Assembly (NCBI RefSeq): GCF_001594145.1
Contig: NZ_LVCF01000001.1
Coordinates: forward strand, 310,001 to 374,000
Reading direction: 5' to 3'
Origin: Branchiibius sp. NY16-3462-2
GTDB taxonomy: Bacteria > Actinomycetota > Actinomycetes > Actinomycetales > Dermatophilaceae
DNA: 64,000 bases
A program made the position numbers and the translations under genes. Positions 25,137 through 33,183 of this stretch are shown piece by piece. Within the stretch, counting starts at the first letter, position 1. Every line of letters begins with the position of its first letter. The notes under the pieces are model-generated. The model ran no database searches and had not been told where the DNA came from. It saw only the letters and a list, made by a program, of their open reading frames with translations.

Positions 25137-26360
25137 GTGGATCTGCTCGCCGACGCCGCCGACCGTGACCGCACGGACCCGCTCGCCTACACCCGGGACC
25201 TGTTCGTCCCGAGTTCGGCACCGCTGGTCGCCTACCTGGACGGCAACTCCCTGGGTCGGCCGCTGAAGGCGACCCACGAACGGCTGACCGATCTGGTGGA
25301 CGGCGCGTGGGGCACTCGGCTGATCCGGTCGTGGGATGAGCAATGGATGGAGTTGCCGTTCGCGGTGGGCGACGCACTCGGTACCGCCTGCCTCGGCGCC
25401 GCGCCGGGTCAGACCGCGATCGGTGATTCGACCACCGTCCTGCTCTACAAACTGCTGCGGGCGGCGGTTGCCCACTCGGGACCCGATCGTCCTGAGATCG
25501 TGCTGGACTCGGAGAACTTCCCCACGGATCGCTATGTCGCAGAAGGCATCGCGGCCGAGACTGGATGTGAGTTGGTGTGGCTGCACCCGGACCCCTCCCG
25601 CGGTGTCACTGCTGACGAGGTGGCGTCGGTCGTCGGCCCGCGGACCGGCGTAGTGCTCCTGTCCCAGGTCGCCTACAAGTCGGGCTACCTCGCCGACCTA
25701 CCGGCCATCACCCGCATCGCGCACGACGCGGGAGCCCTGGTGTTGTGGGATCTGTGCCATTCGGCCGGATCGGTGCCGATCGGGCTCGACGCGGCCGACG
25801 TCGACCTGGCCGTCGGGTGCAGCTACAAATACCTCAACGGCGGACCCGGCGCGCCCGCGTTCTGCTACGTCGCCTCACGGCTGCAATCGGTTCTCTCCCA
25901 ACCGATCCAGGGCTGGATGGGCAACAGCGACGTCTTCGCGATGGGTCCGACGTACGCCCCGGCGACCGGCATGCGCCGGTTCATCTCCGGCACGCCACCA
26001 GTGCTGGCGATGACCGGGATCCAGGACACTGTCGCGCTCATCGAGTCGATCGGTATCGAGGCAGTCCGCGAAAAGTCCACGGGGTTGGGCGAATTCGTAA
26101 TCGCCTACGTTGAGTCAAACCTTTCGCAGTACGGCGTGCAGGTGGCTTCCCCGCGTAACCCCACCGAGCGGGGTGGGCACGTGACGCTCACTCACCCGGA
26201 CGCTCGATCGCTGGTAGCGGCGTTGTGGGAGCGCGATGTGATCCCGGACTTCCGCGAGCCGGACGGGATCCGGATCGGTGCAGCGCCGCTGTCGACCAGC
26301 TACACCGAGTTGGCAAAGGGCCTCCTCAGTCTTGAATCGCTGCTGCGATCGCCGCACTGA
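25137..26360 (+). CDS. kynU: Kynureninase
   Basis: The 407-residue PLP enzyme of aspartate-aminotransferase fold converts kynurenine to anthranilate plus alanine (or 3-hydroxykynurenine to 3-hydroxyanthranilate). Evidence: YLDGNSLGRP (about 33-42), GDSTTVLLYKLLRAA, ENFPTDRYV, DLCHSAGSVPI, the Schiff-base lysine K231 in CSYKYLNGGPG, and GWMGNSDVF. Start is GTG at 25137. Its last 35 bp overlap the tail of a convergent hydrolase that looks like kynurenine formamidase. No tryptophan 2,3-dioxygenase or anthranilate gene is in the window. Confidence 0.96.
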   Translation: MDLLADAADRDRTDPLAYTRDLFVPSSAPLVAYLDGNSLGRPLKATHERLTDLVDGAWGTRLIRSWDEQWMELPFAVGDALGTACLGAAPGQTAIGDSTTVLLYKLLRAAVAHSGPDRPEIVLDSENFPTDRYVAEGIAAETGCELVWLHPDPSRGVTADEVASVVGPRTGVVLLSQVAYKSGYLADLPAITRIAHDAGALVLWDLCHSAGSVPIGLDAADVDLAVGCSYKYLNGGPGAPAFCYVASRLQSVLSQPIQGWMGNSDVFAMGPTYAPATGMRRFISGTPPVLAMTGIQDTVALIESIGIEAVREKSTGLGEFVIAYVESNLSQYGVQVASPRNPTERGGHVTLTHPDARSLVAALWERDVIPDFREPDGIRIGAAPLSTSYTELAKGLLSLESLLRSPH

Positions 26361-27036
26361 CCTGCGGCCAGAACGGTGATTGCGGATCGACCAGGTCGAA
26401 ATGGTGCGCGCCGTTGATCCAGCGCACCGGAAGGTCGGCGTTCACGTCCGGCGGGACGGCTTGGTCGAGGTCGCCGTGCAGCACGACCAACGTTCGCGTC
26501 GCGGGTCGTAGACCGCTGGGGTCCAATGCTTTCCAGTCGGCTGGGCGTTCGTTGGGTGAGCCGCCGATCCAGTCGCGCACAGCATGATTGCCGTGGCCCC
26601 CGGCGTAGGACTTCAGGAAGCCACCGACCGGCGCGAGAGCAACCGTCGCCCGATCTCGCTCAGCGCCGTGGCGCATAACGAGCGCCCCGCCCGCGGAGTG
26701 ACCGACCCATGTGCCGTCCCCCAGCACGTCGTCAAGATCGAGCAGGTCCTGGACGCTGGCCCACGGATCCCCCGGGATGCGGCGGTACTCAGCCAGGGCT
26801 ACCCGCAACCCGTCGCCTGCGAGCGCCGCGGCCATGGGGCGCAGATGGGTCCGATCCACGGAGGGCCGGAAGTACCCGCCGTGGACCAGCACGATCAGCG
26901 GATGGTGCGGATCGCCGTACTCCTCCCAGACCTGATCGGGATCCGGACCGTACGACGAGAGCCGACCCGGCGGTTCGTCGTTGTCGAGGAGGCGGGCGAG
27001 GACAGCGTCCTCACCTCGCTGGTCGTCAGTCGTCAA
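26326..27036 (-). CDS. Alpha/beta hydrolase, candidate kynurenine formamidase
   Basis: The 236-residue hydrolase has the arylformamidase-like oxyanion motif HGGYF at 52-56 (eukaryotic-type formamidases have HGGYW), nucleophile S114 in VGHSAGG, aspartate near 191 in GDLDQAVPP and histidine in GAHHFDLVDP (211-212). It faces kynU across a 35-bp tail overlap; formamidase supplies the kynurenine that KynU cleaves, so the assignment rests on motif plus position. The TTG at 27036 overlaps the end of the Mop gene by 11 bp, with no clear ribosome site, implying coupling. A generic esterase is the alternative. Confidence 0.72.
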   Translation of the reverse strand: MTTDDQRGEDAVLARLLDNDEPPGRLSSYGPDPDQVWEEYGDPHHPLIVLVHGGYFRPSVDRTHLRPMAAALAGDGLRVALAEYRRIPGDPWASVQDLLDLDDVLGDGTWVGHSAGGALVMRHGAERDRATVALAPVGGFLKSYAGGHGNHAVRDWIGGSPNERPADWKALDPSGLRPATRTLVVLHGDLDQAVPPDVNADLPVRWINGAHHFDLVDPQSPFWPQVSAAIAAAIQD

Positions 27037-27235
27037 TCGCGACCATGACGTCGGACGCCTTCACCACGGCGTAGGCCTGCTGACCCACGGTCAGGCCCAG
27101 GTCGTCGACAGCCTCGTTGGTGATCGCGGCAGTGACGGTCGAGCCGTTCACGTCGAGGCGGACATGGGAGGTGGTGGCTCCCTTGACGATCTCGACGACG
27201 GTTCCCTGCAGGATGTTGCGAGCGCTGATCTTCAC
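27026..27235 (-). CDS. Molybdenum-pterin/molybdate-binding (Mop/TOBE) protein
   Basis: The 69-residue single Mop domain reads KISARNILQGTVVEIVKG, VRLDVNG, TAAITNEAVDDLGL, GQQAYAVVKASDVMVAID. Molbindins bind molybdate or tungstate oxyanions as hexamers and store or sense them. The GTG at 27235 has GAAGGAG upstream; the longer frame to 27313 would reach into the divergent ABC gene. No mod transporter genes are adjacent, though a MOSC protein occurs far away at 62429. Confidence 0.92.
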   Translation of the reverse strand: MKISARNILQGTVVEIVKGATTSHVRLDVNGSTVTAAITNEAVDDLGLTVGQQAYAVVKASDVMVAIDD

Positions 27236-27311
27236 GGCGTACTCCTTCGGCGGTCGGTCCTGCCAACCTACCAACGGGCAGGTGGTCGCCGCCCGGGCGT
27301 ACCTTCGACGC

Positions 27312-29192
27312 ATGGACGTTCATTCCGCGGCACGTAGCGCGGTGTACCGCTCCATGCAGTCCCGGCAGGACACGCGGCCCATCTCCCGCGAGTTGCTCCG
27401 CCGCATCTGGGGATTCGCCCGGCCGCACCGTCGCGAACTCGCCCTCTTCTTCGTCATCAGCATCGTCACCGCTGTGCTGGCCGTCGCGAGCCCGCTGGTG
27501 GCCGGTCAGGTCGTCGACGCCATCACGGCCGGCGACCCAGCCTCGCGGGTCGTGCTACTGGCTGTCCTGATCGCGTTGATCGCCCTCGGCGAGGCCGCGT
27601 TCGGGATGCTGCAGCGCTGGCTGTCGGCCCGGATCGGTGAAGGTCTGATCCTCGACCTGCGGACCGCCGTCCACGATCACGTGCAGCGCATGCCGGTCGC
27701 GTTCTTCACCCGCACCCGGACCGGTGCCCTGGTCAGCCGGTTGAACAACGACGTGATCGGGGCGCAGCGGGCATTCAGTACGACGCTGTCGGGGTTGGTG
27801 GGCAACCTGGTCACGCTCGTCCTGACCCTCATCGTGATGATCAGCATCTCGTGGCTGGTGACGCTGGTCGCGCTGATCCTCGTGCCGTTGTTCTGGTTGC
27901 CGGCGCGGTTGATGGGCTCACGTCTGGCGGCAGCGTCCCGGGAAGCAGCGGAACACAACGCGGCCATGAGCACCCAGATGACAGAACGCTTTTCAGCTCC
28001 CGGGGCCACGCTGGTCAAGCTCTTCGGGCGGCCGGAGGAGGAGTCGCGCGAGTTCGGGCGGCGGGCCGGTCGCGTGCGCGACATCGGCGTCCGGTCGGCG
28101 ATGATCCAGCAGACTTTCGTCACCTCGCTCACCTTCATCTCGGCGCTCGCCCTCGCGATCGTCTACGGGTTGGGTGGCGTCCTCGCGCTGCGCGGCAGTC
28201 TGCAGGCTGGCGCCGTGGTGTCCCTGGCTCTGTTGCTGACCCGGCTCTACGCCCCGCTGACCGGCCTGGCCAGTGCGCGGGTCGACGTGATGAGCGCGCT
28301 GGTCAGTTTCGAGCGGGTCTTCGAAATTCTTGACCTGGTGCCGCTCATCACCGACCCGGACTCCCCCACACCGTTGCCCGAGGGACCGCTGCCGGTGCGG
28401 TTCGAGCACGTGTCCTTCGCCTATCCGGCGCCGGACAAGGTCTCGCTGGCCTCCTTGGAGGACGTACTCACCCTCGATGCGCGGGGCGGCGAAACCGTAC
28501 TGCACGACATCTCGTTCGAGGCGGCGCCCGGTCAGATGCTGGCGCTGGTGGGCAGTTCAGGTGCTGGCAAATCCACCATCGCCGCGCTCATCCCCCGGCT
28601 GTACGACGTGGACTCGGGTTCGGTGGAGATCGGCGGGGTCGACGTGCGCTCGCTGTCTGCCGCGTCGATCCGCGCCGCGACCGGCACCGTCACCCAGGAC
28701 GGGCACCTGTTCCACGACTCGATCCGGGCAAACCTGCTCTACGCCCGGCCGGACGCGACCGAGGCCGAACTCGCCCGGGTCATCGAGCGAGCCCGTCTCG
28801 CAGAGGTGGTCGCTTCGATGCCGGACGGCTTGGACACCGTGATCGGCGAGCGCGGTTACCGCCTGTCCGGTGGTGAGCGCCAGCGGTTGGCCATCGCCCG
28901 GCTCCTGCTGGCCGGACCGCGAGTGGTGATCCTCGACGAGGCGACCGCGTCGCTGGACGCCACCAGCGAGGCAGCGGTCCAAGAGGCGCTCGCGGAAGCC
29001 CTTGCTCGGCGTACGTCGATCGTGATCGCCCACCGCCTGTCCACCATCCGCGCGGCGGACCAGATCCTGGTCGTGGAGGCGGGTCGGATCGTGGAGCGAG
29101 GCACGCACGAGTCGTTGTTGGCGGCGGGTGGCCGGTACGCCGAGTTGTACCGCACGCAATTCGCGGACCAACGAACCGTCACTCCGACCTGA
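27312..29192 (+). CDS. ABC exporter, fused permease and ATPase
   Basis: The 626-residue half-transporter has a six-TM type I exporter domain (about 40-330; TM1 ALFFVISIVTAVLAVASPLVAGQVVD) and an ATPase with Walker A GSSGAGKST (about 415-423), signature LSGGERQRLAIARLL, Walker B VVILDEATASLD and H-loop AHRLST. It likely works as a homodimer exporting drugs or lipids. A 30-residue insert between PAPDKVSLASLEDV and ETVLHDISF precedes Walker A. The ATG at 27312 is diverged from the Mop gene; the in-frame extension to 27117 overlaps that gene and is rejected. Confidence 0.93.
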   Translation: MDVHSAARSAVYRSMQSRQDTRPISRELLRRIWGFARPHRRELALFFVISIVTAVLAVASPLVAGQVVDAITAGDPASRVVLLAVLIALIALGEAAFGMLQRWLSARIGEGLILDLRTAVHDHVQRMPVAFFTRTRTGALVSRLNNDVIGAQRAFSTTLSGLVGNLVTLVLTLIVMISISWLVTLVALILVPLFWLPARLMGSRLAAASREAAEHNAAMSTQMTERFSAPGATLVKLFGRPEEESREFGRRAGRVRDIGVRSAMIQQTFVTSLTFISALALAIVYGLGGVLALRGSLQAGAVVSLALLLTRLYAPLTGLASARVDVMSALVSFERVFEILDLVPLITDPDSPTPLPEGPLPVRFEHVSFAYPAPDKVSLASLEDVLTLDARGGETVLHDISFEAAPGQMLALVGSSGAGKSTIAALIPRLYDVDSGSVEIGGVDVRSLSAASIRAATGTVTQDGHLFHDSIRANLLYARPDATEAELARVIERARLAEVVASMPDGLDTVIGERGYRLSGGERQRLAIARLLLAGPRVVILDEATASLDATSEAAVQEALAEALARRTSIVIAHRLSTIRAADQILVVEAGRIVERGTHESLLAAGGRYAELYRTQFADQRTVTPT

Positions 29193-29202
29193 TGCTCCCT
29201 GC

Positions 29203-29478
29203 TCAGTGGTCCCCGCGCATCTGGCTGAGCAGTTCGTCAAGTTGGTCGCTCGTGTACACGGGGTCTGGATCGGTTGACCAGGGTGCCGGGTCTGAGGCAG
29301 CAGGGGTGTACCGACCTTCTCGCTCCAGCCCACTGAGACGGGCGTCCCCGTCACGAAATGCGCGGATCTGCCATTGCGGCTTACCCGGATCGGTTACGAC
29401 GACCACCCGCGAACCGACGACCTGCTCGAGCACGGCGGCCGTGTTCTCGTTGAGTTCGCGCTTGGAGACGGACTTCAT
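29203..29478 (-). CDS. Phd/YefM-type antitoxin-like protein without an adjacent canonical toxin
   Basis: The 91-residue protein has the Phd/YefM N-terminal DNA-binding fold (MKSVSKRELNENTAAVLEQVV, then VVVVTDPGKPQWQIRAF), with a proline-rich middle and the acidic C-terminal helix DQLDELLSQMRGDH that normally wraps the toxin. Downstream is only the convergent ABC gene (11 bp), so no RelE/Doc/PIN partner follows; upstream on the same strand lies the DUF429-alarmone synthetase, 61 bp away. A -10-like TACATT (29487-29492) 8 bp before the ATG suggests its own leaderless promoter. Confidence 0.8.
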   Translation of the reverse strand: MKSVSKRELNENTAAVLEQVVGSRVVVVTDPGKPQWQIRAFRDGDARLSGLEREGRYTPAASDPAPWSTDPDPVYTSDQLDELLSQMRGDH

Positions 29479-29539
29479 GACAGCTGAATGTAGCCCTTCT
29501 GTGCGACGTTCCGACCGACACGGATTACGCGGTTTGTCG

Positions 29540-31294
29540 CTAGCGCTCGGACAGTTTGCTCAGCCGGGCCCGCAACCGGTCGTGCCGGTGTGCGTTGCCG
29601 GGCAGCGTCACGTAGCGCTCGCCGTAGCTGGCGAGCAGGATGTCGTCGAGACGCCGCACTGCTCCCGACGGGCGGCGGTAGTCCATCTGCCGGGCGATCG
29701 CGTCGGCATCCACGGCCCGGATCGCGGTGGCAAGGTCGGCCAGGTTGGTGATGCCCAACGCTTCGACGAGGCCGGCGATCCAGGCGTAGTGCTCCGGGCG
29801 GGACCACGCCGCGCCGCGGAACTCGCCCGCGAGGAACGCGGCCAGTTCCCGCGGCGCGATGCTCGTCTCGTTCGGGCGCTCGTCTACCTCCGCCACGTGC
29901 ACCTGTTGCTGAAGTCGCTCACGGATCGTCGCGAACTCCTGGTCGGCCAACTCGATCAGGCCGGCGGCGAGGGTGAACCGCCGGTCGAAGTCGGCGCGGA
30001 ACTCCTCCGGCACCGTGCCCTTGTAGCGGATGTCGTGCTCGAACTCTGCCCACGCGTGCTGCAGCACCGTGCGGATCTGCACCTGAATGGCGCGCTGCCC
30101 GATGGCTGGGTGCTCGCGCTGGTCCTCGGGCGTCAGCTGGATGCTCAAATGCCTACTCGCATAACCGAATCGACCCTCGCTGGCTGTTTCGCGACCCATG
30201 TCCCGGTCATCCAGGATCACCGCGTCGTCCGCCAGCAACTCGGCGACCGCCGCGACGTCGGAGGGCACATAGGTGATGACCCGCAGTCCGATGGTGTCGT
30301 GGATCTGGTGCAGCGGATCGTCGTACAGGGCAACGCCGTCCGCGGTGCGGGCCGCCTTCTCGGCGAACGACGTCACCGACTTCGCTCGCCCGGTCACGCT
30401 GAGGTAGTTCAAGCCCGCATCGTCCAGGATCCCGGTCACCACCTCGACCGCCTCGTCTGCGGCGGCGCGGACGGACGGGAAGTCCGCCGCATAGGCGGCA
30501 ACCGCTCGGCGTACCTGCTGCACCTGGCTCGCGATGCGCGGTGGCCGCGGCGAAGGACTCAAACCGGTCGGCAGCGTGGGGGTGACGATGTAGCCGTCGG
30601 GGTACTCGCCGTACGTCGTGGTGTCAGTCGGGCGGCGCTGTCGGTAGAGCGCGACGTAGGCACAGATCACGGCGTCGACCTGATCCTCGACGACCCGCAA
30701 CTGGGCCTTGGTGGTGGCTGACTCGACGGCGGCAACCTGCGCACGCCACTGGTCGCTGCCGACCAGTCGCAACGCGGGCGTCGCGGTGGCCAGCGACTCC
30801 AGGAGACCGAGGAGCGTGCGCATGGCCTCGCGCAACTCGCTGACCGTGCGCCCTTGTTTGTTCTTGTACTTCAGGGTCCGGCCGAGGTTGAAGAGGGCCA
30901 CCGTGGCCGGGTGCGGGTACACCTCGACCCCTCGCCGGTCGCGGGTCGAGTCGGGGTTGAGATCCAGCCCGAGGCGGGCGCTGATCCGGGCACCGCGGGT
31001 GCCATCGGCGAAGGCGGTGATGCCGGTGTTGACCGGGTGAGCACCGGCGTCGAACCGGGCGAAGTCCTTGTTGAGTGCCTGCTCGGCCGCGCGGTTCCCG
31101 GTGGCGTTGCGCACCACCAGCGGAGCGTCGATGCCGACGATCGCTCCATCACGCAGATAGGGCTGCACCACCGCGACGATGTCGTCATCGGTGCGCTCGG
31201 CGCTGAGGTGCACCAAGGTGCCCGAGTCGTCGAGCACGGCCACCCCGGAGGGGTTGCGCTCGCCCCACGCGAGATCGATCCCGATGAAGTGCAT
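29540..31294 (-). CDS. relZ: DUF429-(p)ppGpp synthetase fusion (RelZ-like)
   Basis: The 584-residue protein has two domains. Residues 1-235 are DUF429, a predicted RNase H-fold nuclease with acidic positions D7 (FIGIDLAWG), D56 (GIDAPLV), E124 (EVYPHP) and D207. Residues 260-465 are a RelA/SpoT synthetase with R303/K305 (GRAKSVTSF), D333 (IHDTIGLRV), GYASRH (377-382) and QVQIRT (404-409) followed by HAWAEFEHDIRYKG. There is no HD hydrolase or TGS/ACT region. A helical tail of 120 residues ends the protein. The order and length resemble the M. smegmatis RNase HII-synthetase RelZ. The normally acidic residue of ExQIRT is Gln here (Q404). The ATG at 31294 lies 38 bp after vapC, so co-transcription is likely. 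Confidence 0.87.
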   Translation of the reverse strand: MHFIGIDLAWGERNPSGVAVLDDSGTLVHLSAERTDDDIVAVVQPYLRDGAIVGIDAPLVVRNATGNRAAEQALNKDFARFDAGAHPVNTGITAFADGTRGARISARLGLDLNPDSTRDRRGVEVYPHPATVALFNLGRTLKYKNKQGRTVSELREAMRTLLGLLESLATATPALRLVGSDQWRAQVAAVESATTKAQLRVVEDQVDAVICAYVALYRQRRPTDTTTYGEYPDGYIVTPTLPTGLSPSPRPPRIASQVQQVRRAVAAYAADFPSVRAAADEAVEVVTGILDDAGLNYLSVTGRAKSVTSFAEKAARTADGVALYDDPLHQIHDTIGLRVITYVPSDVAAVAELLADDAVILDDRDMGRETASEGRFGYASRHLSIQLTPEDQREHPAIGQRAIQVQIRTVLQHAWAEFEHDIRYKGTVPEEFRADFDRRFTLAAGLIELADQEFATIRERLQQQVHVAEVDERPNETSIAPRELAAFLAGEFRGAAWSRPEHYAWIAGLVEALGITNLADLATAIRAVDADAIARQMDYRRPSGAVRRLDDILLASYGERYVTLPGNAHRHDRLRARLSKLSER

Positions 31295-31332
31295 GTACGT
31301 ATCTTTCCCGACCGCGCCTGAAGCGGTCTCGC

Positions 31333-31695
31333 TTAGTGCGTGGGGTCGCCGATTTCTGCCCAGACCGCCGCCAATCGCTTATCGCGGGTCCATAGCTTTG
31401 CCCCGGCGGCGATGAGGGCGGAGCCCAGGAGAGCGACGTCGACGGCGCTGAGGCCACGGCCCCACAACTGGTGCGAGTCGACGAGGTGAAGAATCTCATC
31501 GTGCTGCAGGCTGGGGAACTGCGTGAGGTTGGCAAGCAACTCGATGACGGCGCCCCGGCCAGCGATCGAGCCCAGCGCAAGCTCCTCGATCACCAACGGA
31601 TGGCAGCCGATCTGATCATCAGCCAGCAGCGCGATGAGTTCCGCGTCTGCGCGGTGCAGATGATCGATCCATACGGAGGTGTCGACCAGGATCAT
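31333..31695 (-). CDS. vapC: VapC-type PIN-domain toxin
   Basis: The 120-residue PIN nuclease has D5 in VDTSVWIDHL, a conserved Glu in the EELALGS segment, Asp in LSAVDVALLGSAL and Asp in WTRDKRLAAV, the four acidic residues that bind Mg2+. VapC toxins cleave tRNA or rRNA when freed from VapB. It overlaps its antitoxin gene by 4 bp (ATGA), so it is translationally coupled. Full length for the family. All catalytic positions look intact. Confidence 0.95.
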   Translation of the reverse strand: MILVDTSVWIDHLHRADAELIALLADDQIGCHPLVIEELALGSIAGRGAVIELLANLTQFPSLQHDEILHLVDSHQLWGRGLSAVDVALLGSALIAAGAKLWTRDKRLAAVWAEIGDPTH

Positions 31696-31889
31696 CCAGC
31701 GGTCCGCCGACGACGATCGGCCGCAGTCGCGTCCGGGTCGCTGCCGCCCAACGCAGCGAGTCGGCGCGCGCTTTCAAGCCTGATCAGGGCCTGCAGCCCC
31801 TCCCGGATCAGGACCGTCCTTTCGTGCACTCCGGTGAGCGCTGCAGCCTTCTCGATCAGGTCGTCGTCCAGGGTCACCGTGGTTCGCAT
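31692..31889 (-). CDS. vapB: VapB-type ribbon-helix-helix antitoxin
   Basis: The 65-residue antitoxin opens MRTTVTLDDDLIEKAAALTG, the beta-strand and first helix of the RHH fold of the VapB/DUF2191 group. It ends in an Arg-rich tail that would contact VapC. The ATG at 31889 has GGAGG six bases upstream; an in-frame start at 31910 would lie inside the near-palindromic operator at 31903-31918 and is rejected. Confidence 0.94.
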   Translation of the reverse strand: MRTTVTLDDDLIEKAAALTGVHERTVLIREGLQALIRLESARRLAALGGSDPDATAADRRRRTAG

Positions 31890-31902
31890 AGGCACCTCCA
31901 GG

Positions 31903-31918
31903 AGCATCATATGGTGCT
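31903..31918. promoter_or_regulatory. Near-palindromic probable VapB operator
   Basis: AGCATCAT (31903-31910) and ATGGTGCT (31911-31918) are inverted copies with one mismatched pair, 13 bp upstream of the vapB ATG. RHH antitoxins with their toxin usually bind such sites and repress their own operon. Confidence 0.5.
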
Positions 31919-31935
31919 ACCTGTGATGCTAGCGA

Positions 31936-32457
31936 TCATCCGATGAGGTAGACCATGCCGCGACCGTCCTCGGCCAGCCACGTCATGAACTTCTTCGCGT
32001 GCTCCAGGAACATCACCTCGTAGTCGAAGCAATCCGTGACCGGATCGGAGTTTCGGCGTCGACGCTGGACTGCGGGCGCGAAGTCGTCGACACCCAGAGT
32101 CAACAGGTCGTCGCGGATCGCAGGGACATCCTCCGGCTGGATGGCGGCAACCCACGGAAACTCCTCCGACCAGTCCGTGCCGTAGGTGACATCGCCCTCG
32201 AACATCCGGTACGCCGGGCGAGCAGCTTCGGGCCACTCGGGCTCAGTCAGCATCTGCAGGTCGCGCCACGCCTTGTCCAGGAGAAGGCAACCGCGGCACG
32301 GCTCATGCCAGTCTCGCGAGCTGTGATCGCAGGTAGGCAGACAGCCAATCCCTTTCAAGCGGTCGAACGGGTCTCGCCGATAGACGCGGTAGGGCGATTC
32401 GCGTGCGATGTCTGACAGATGCGCGTCGAACGCGACGGCGGAGTACCTGATTCCCAT
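31936..32457 (-). CDS. Hypothetical protein with two cysteine pairs, within the toxin-antitoxin islet
   Basis: I do not recognise this family. The 173-residue soluble protein has a CLPTC pair at about 38-42 and CRGC near 54-57, a possible small zinc site. An aromatic/acidic middle (MFEGDVTYGTDWSEEFPWVAAIQPEDVPAIRDDLL) and the hydrophobic C-terminus FMTWLAEDGRGMVYLIG follow. The start is uncertain: ATG 32457 is used, but ATG 32499 is in frame and neither has a clear ribosome site. It lies between two vapBC pairs on the same strand, so it could be cargo, an immunity-like gene or unrelated. Confidence 0.6.
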   Translation of the reverse strand: MGIRYSAVAFDAHLSDIARESPYRVYRRDPFDRLKGIGCLPTCDHSSRDWHEPCRGCLLLDKAWRDLQMLTEPEWPEAARPAYRMFEGDVTYGTDWSEEFPWVAAIQPEDVPAIRDDLLTLGVDDFAPAVQRRRRNSDPVTDCFDYEVMFLEHAKKFMTWLAEDGRGMVYLIG

Positions 32458-32528
32458 GCCGCCGATAGTGCCGTTAACCGCGCACGCGGGCAGCGCCATG
32501 ACTGGCGGCCTGTGGACAACGCCACAGG

Positions 32529-32948
32529 TCAGCCAAGCGCAAGCGTTTCCACAGACTGGCCTGTGATCTCGGCGATGAGATCGAAGTCCTTATCCATGGC
32601 AAGGACCGTTAGTCCGGCCTTCTCCGCGGTCGCCGCAATGAGCAGATCCGGGATGGAGGGAGCACGATGCTGGCCACGGTCTGCGAGGAGCATCTGCACC
32701 TCGAAGGCGCGATCCTCCATCGCGGGTGTGAGGTGAGCGATCGGCATCAGTGCCAGCGGTGGCAGATCGAACGCCTCGCGACCAACCGCGCCCGAGCGGG
32801 CCGAGAAACCCAGTTCGAGTCGGGTTACCGCCGAAAGGTGTAGCAACCCTCGCTCGATGCGTGCATTCCACTCAGCCATGTTCTGCGCCTGACCCGCCTG
32901 CATCCGCACATACGCCGACTTGTCAACGAGCCAGCTGGTCACCGCCAT
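32529..32948 (-). CDS. vapC: VapC-type PIN-domain toxin (second pair)
   Basis: The 139-residue PIN protein of the DKSA subgroup has D9 in WLVDKSAYVRM, Glu in TRLELGFSARSG (about 45), Asp in SIPDLLIAATAEKAGL (about 99) and Asp in LAMDKDFDLIAEITG (about 118). The subgroup is common among mycobacterial VapCs that cut tRNA anticodon loops. It shares 10 bp with its antitoxin gene. No damage to catalytic positions is visible. Confidence 0.94.
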   Translation of the reverse strand: MAVTSWLVDKSAYVRMQAGQAQNMAEWNARIERGLLHLSAVTRLELGFSARSGAVGREAFDLPPLALMPIAHLTPAMEDRAFEVQMLLADRGQHRAPSIPDLLIAATAEKAGLTVLAMDKDFDLIAEITGQSVETLALG

Positions 32949-33163
32949 GCATCGTCCATCAGGTCGGGGTCGGCCAGGTCGCCGAATGCGGCCAACGAAC
33001 GGCCCCAGTCATCCGCGGTGACCGTGATCGAAACAGGCGTTGAAGTCTCCTGTTCGAGCCGACGGCGAAGGAACTCGTTGCGCGAAAGACCGAGCGCCGC
33101 TGCCTCCGCGTCGATTCGCTCGATGGCCGCCTGGCTCAGTCCACGGATCAGCACGTTCGTCAT
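32939..33163 (-). CDS. vapB: VapB-type ribbon-helix-helix antitoxin (second pair)
   Basis: The 74-residue antitoxin reads MTNVLIRGLSQAAIERIDAE, then GLSRNEFLRRRL, the classical VapB RHH pattern. The C-terminal half with VTADDWGRSLAAFGDLADPD would bind VapC. The ATG at 33163 is preceded by GGAGGTGG; a longer frame to 33184 lacks this spacing and runs into the operator at 33184-33199. Confidence 0.93.
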   Translation of the reverse strand: MTNVLIRGLSQAAIERIDAEAAALGLSRNEFLRRRLEQETSTPVSITVTADDWGRSLAAFGDLADPDLMDDAWR

Positions 33164-33183
33164 GATGACCACCTCCGCCGCCA

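Noticed and set aside
29475..29807. Possible toxin gene upstream of the Phd-like antitoxin
   Set aside because: This 110-codon minus-strand frame is an out-of-frame shadow of the 3' part of the alarmone-synthetase gene and has no RelE, Doc or PIN features.
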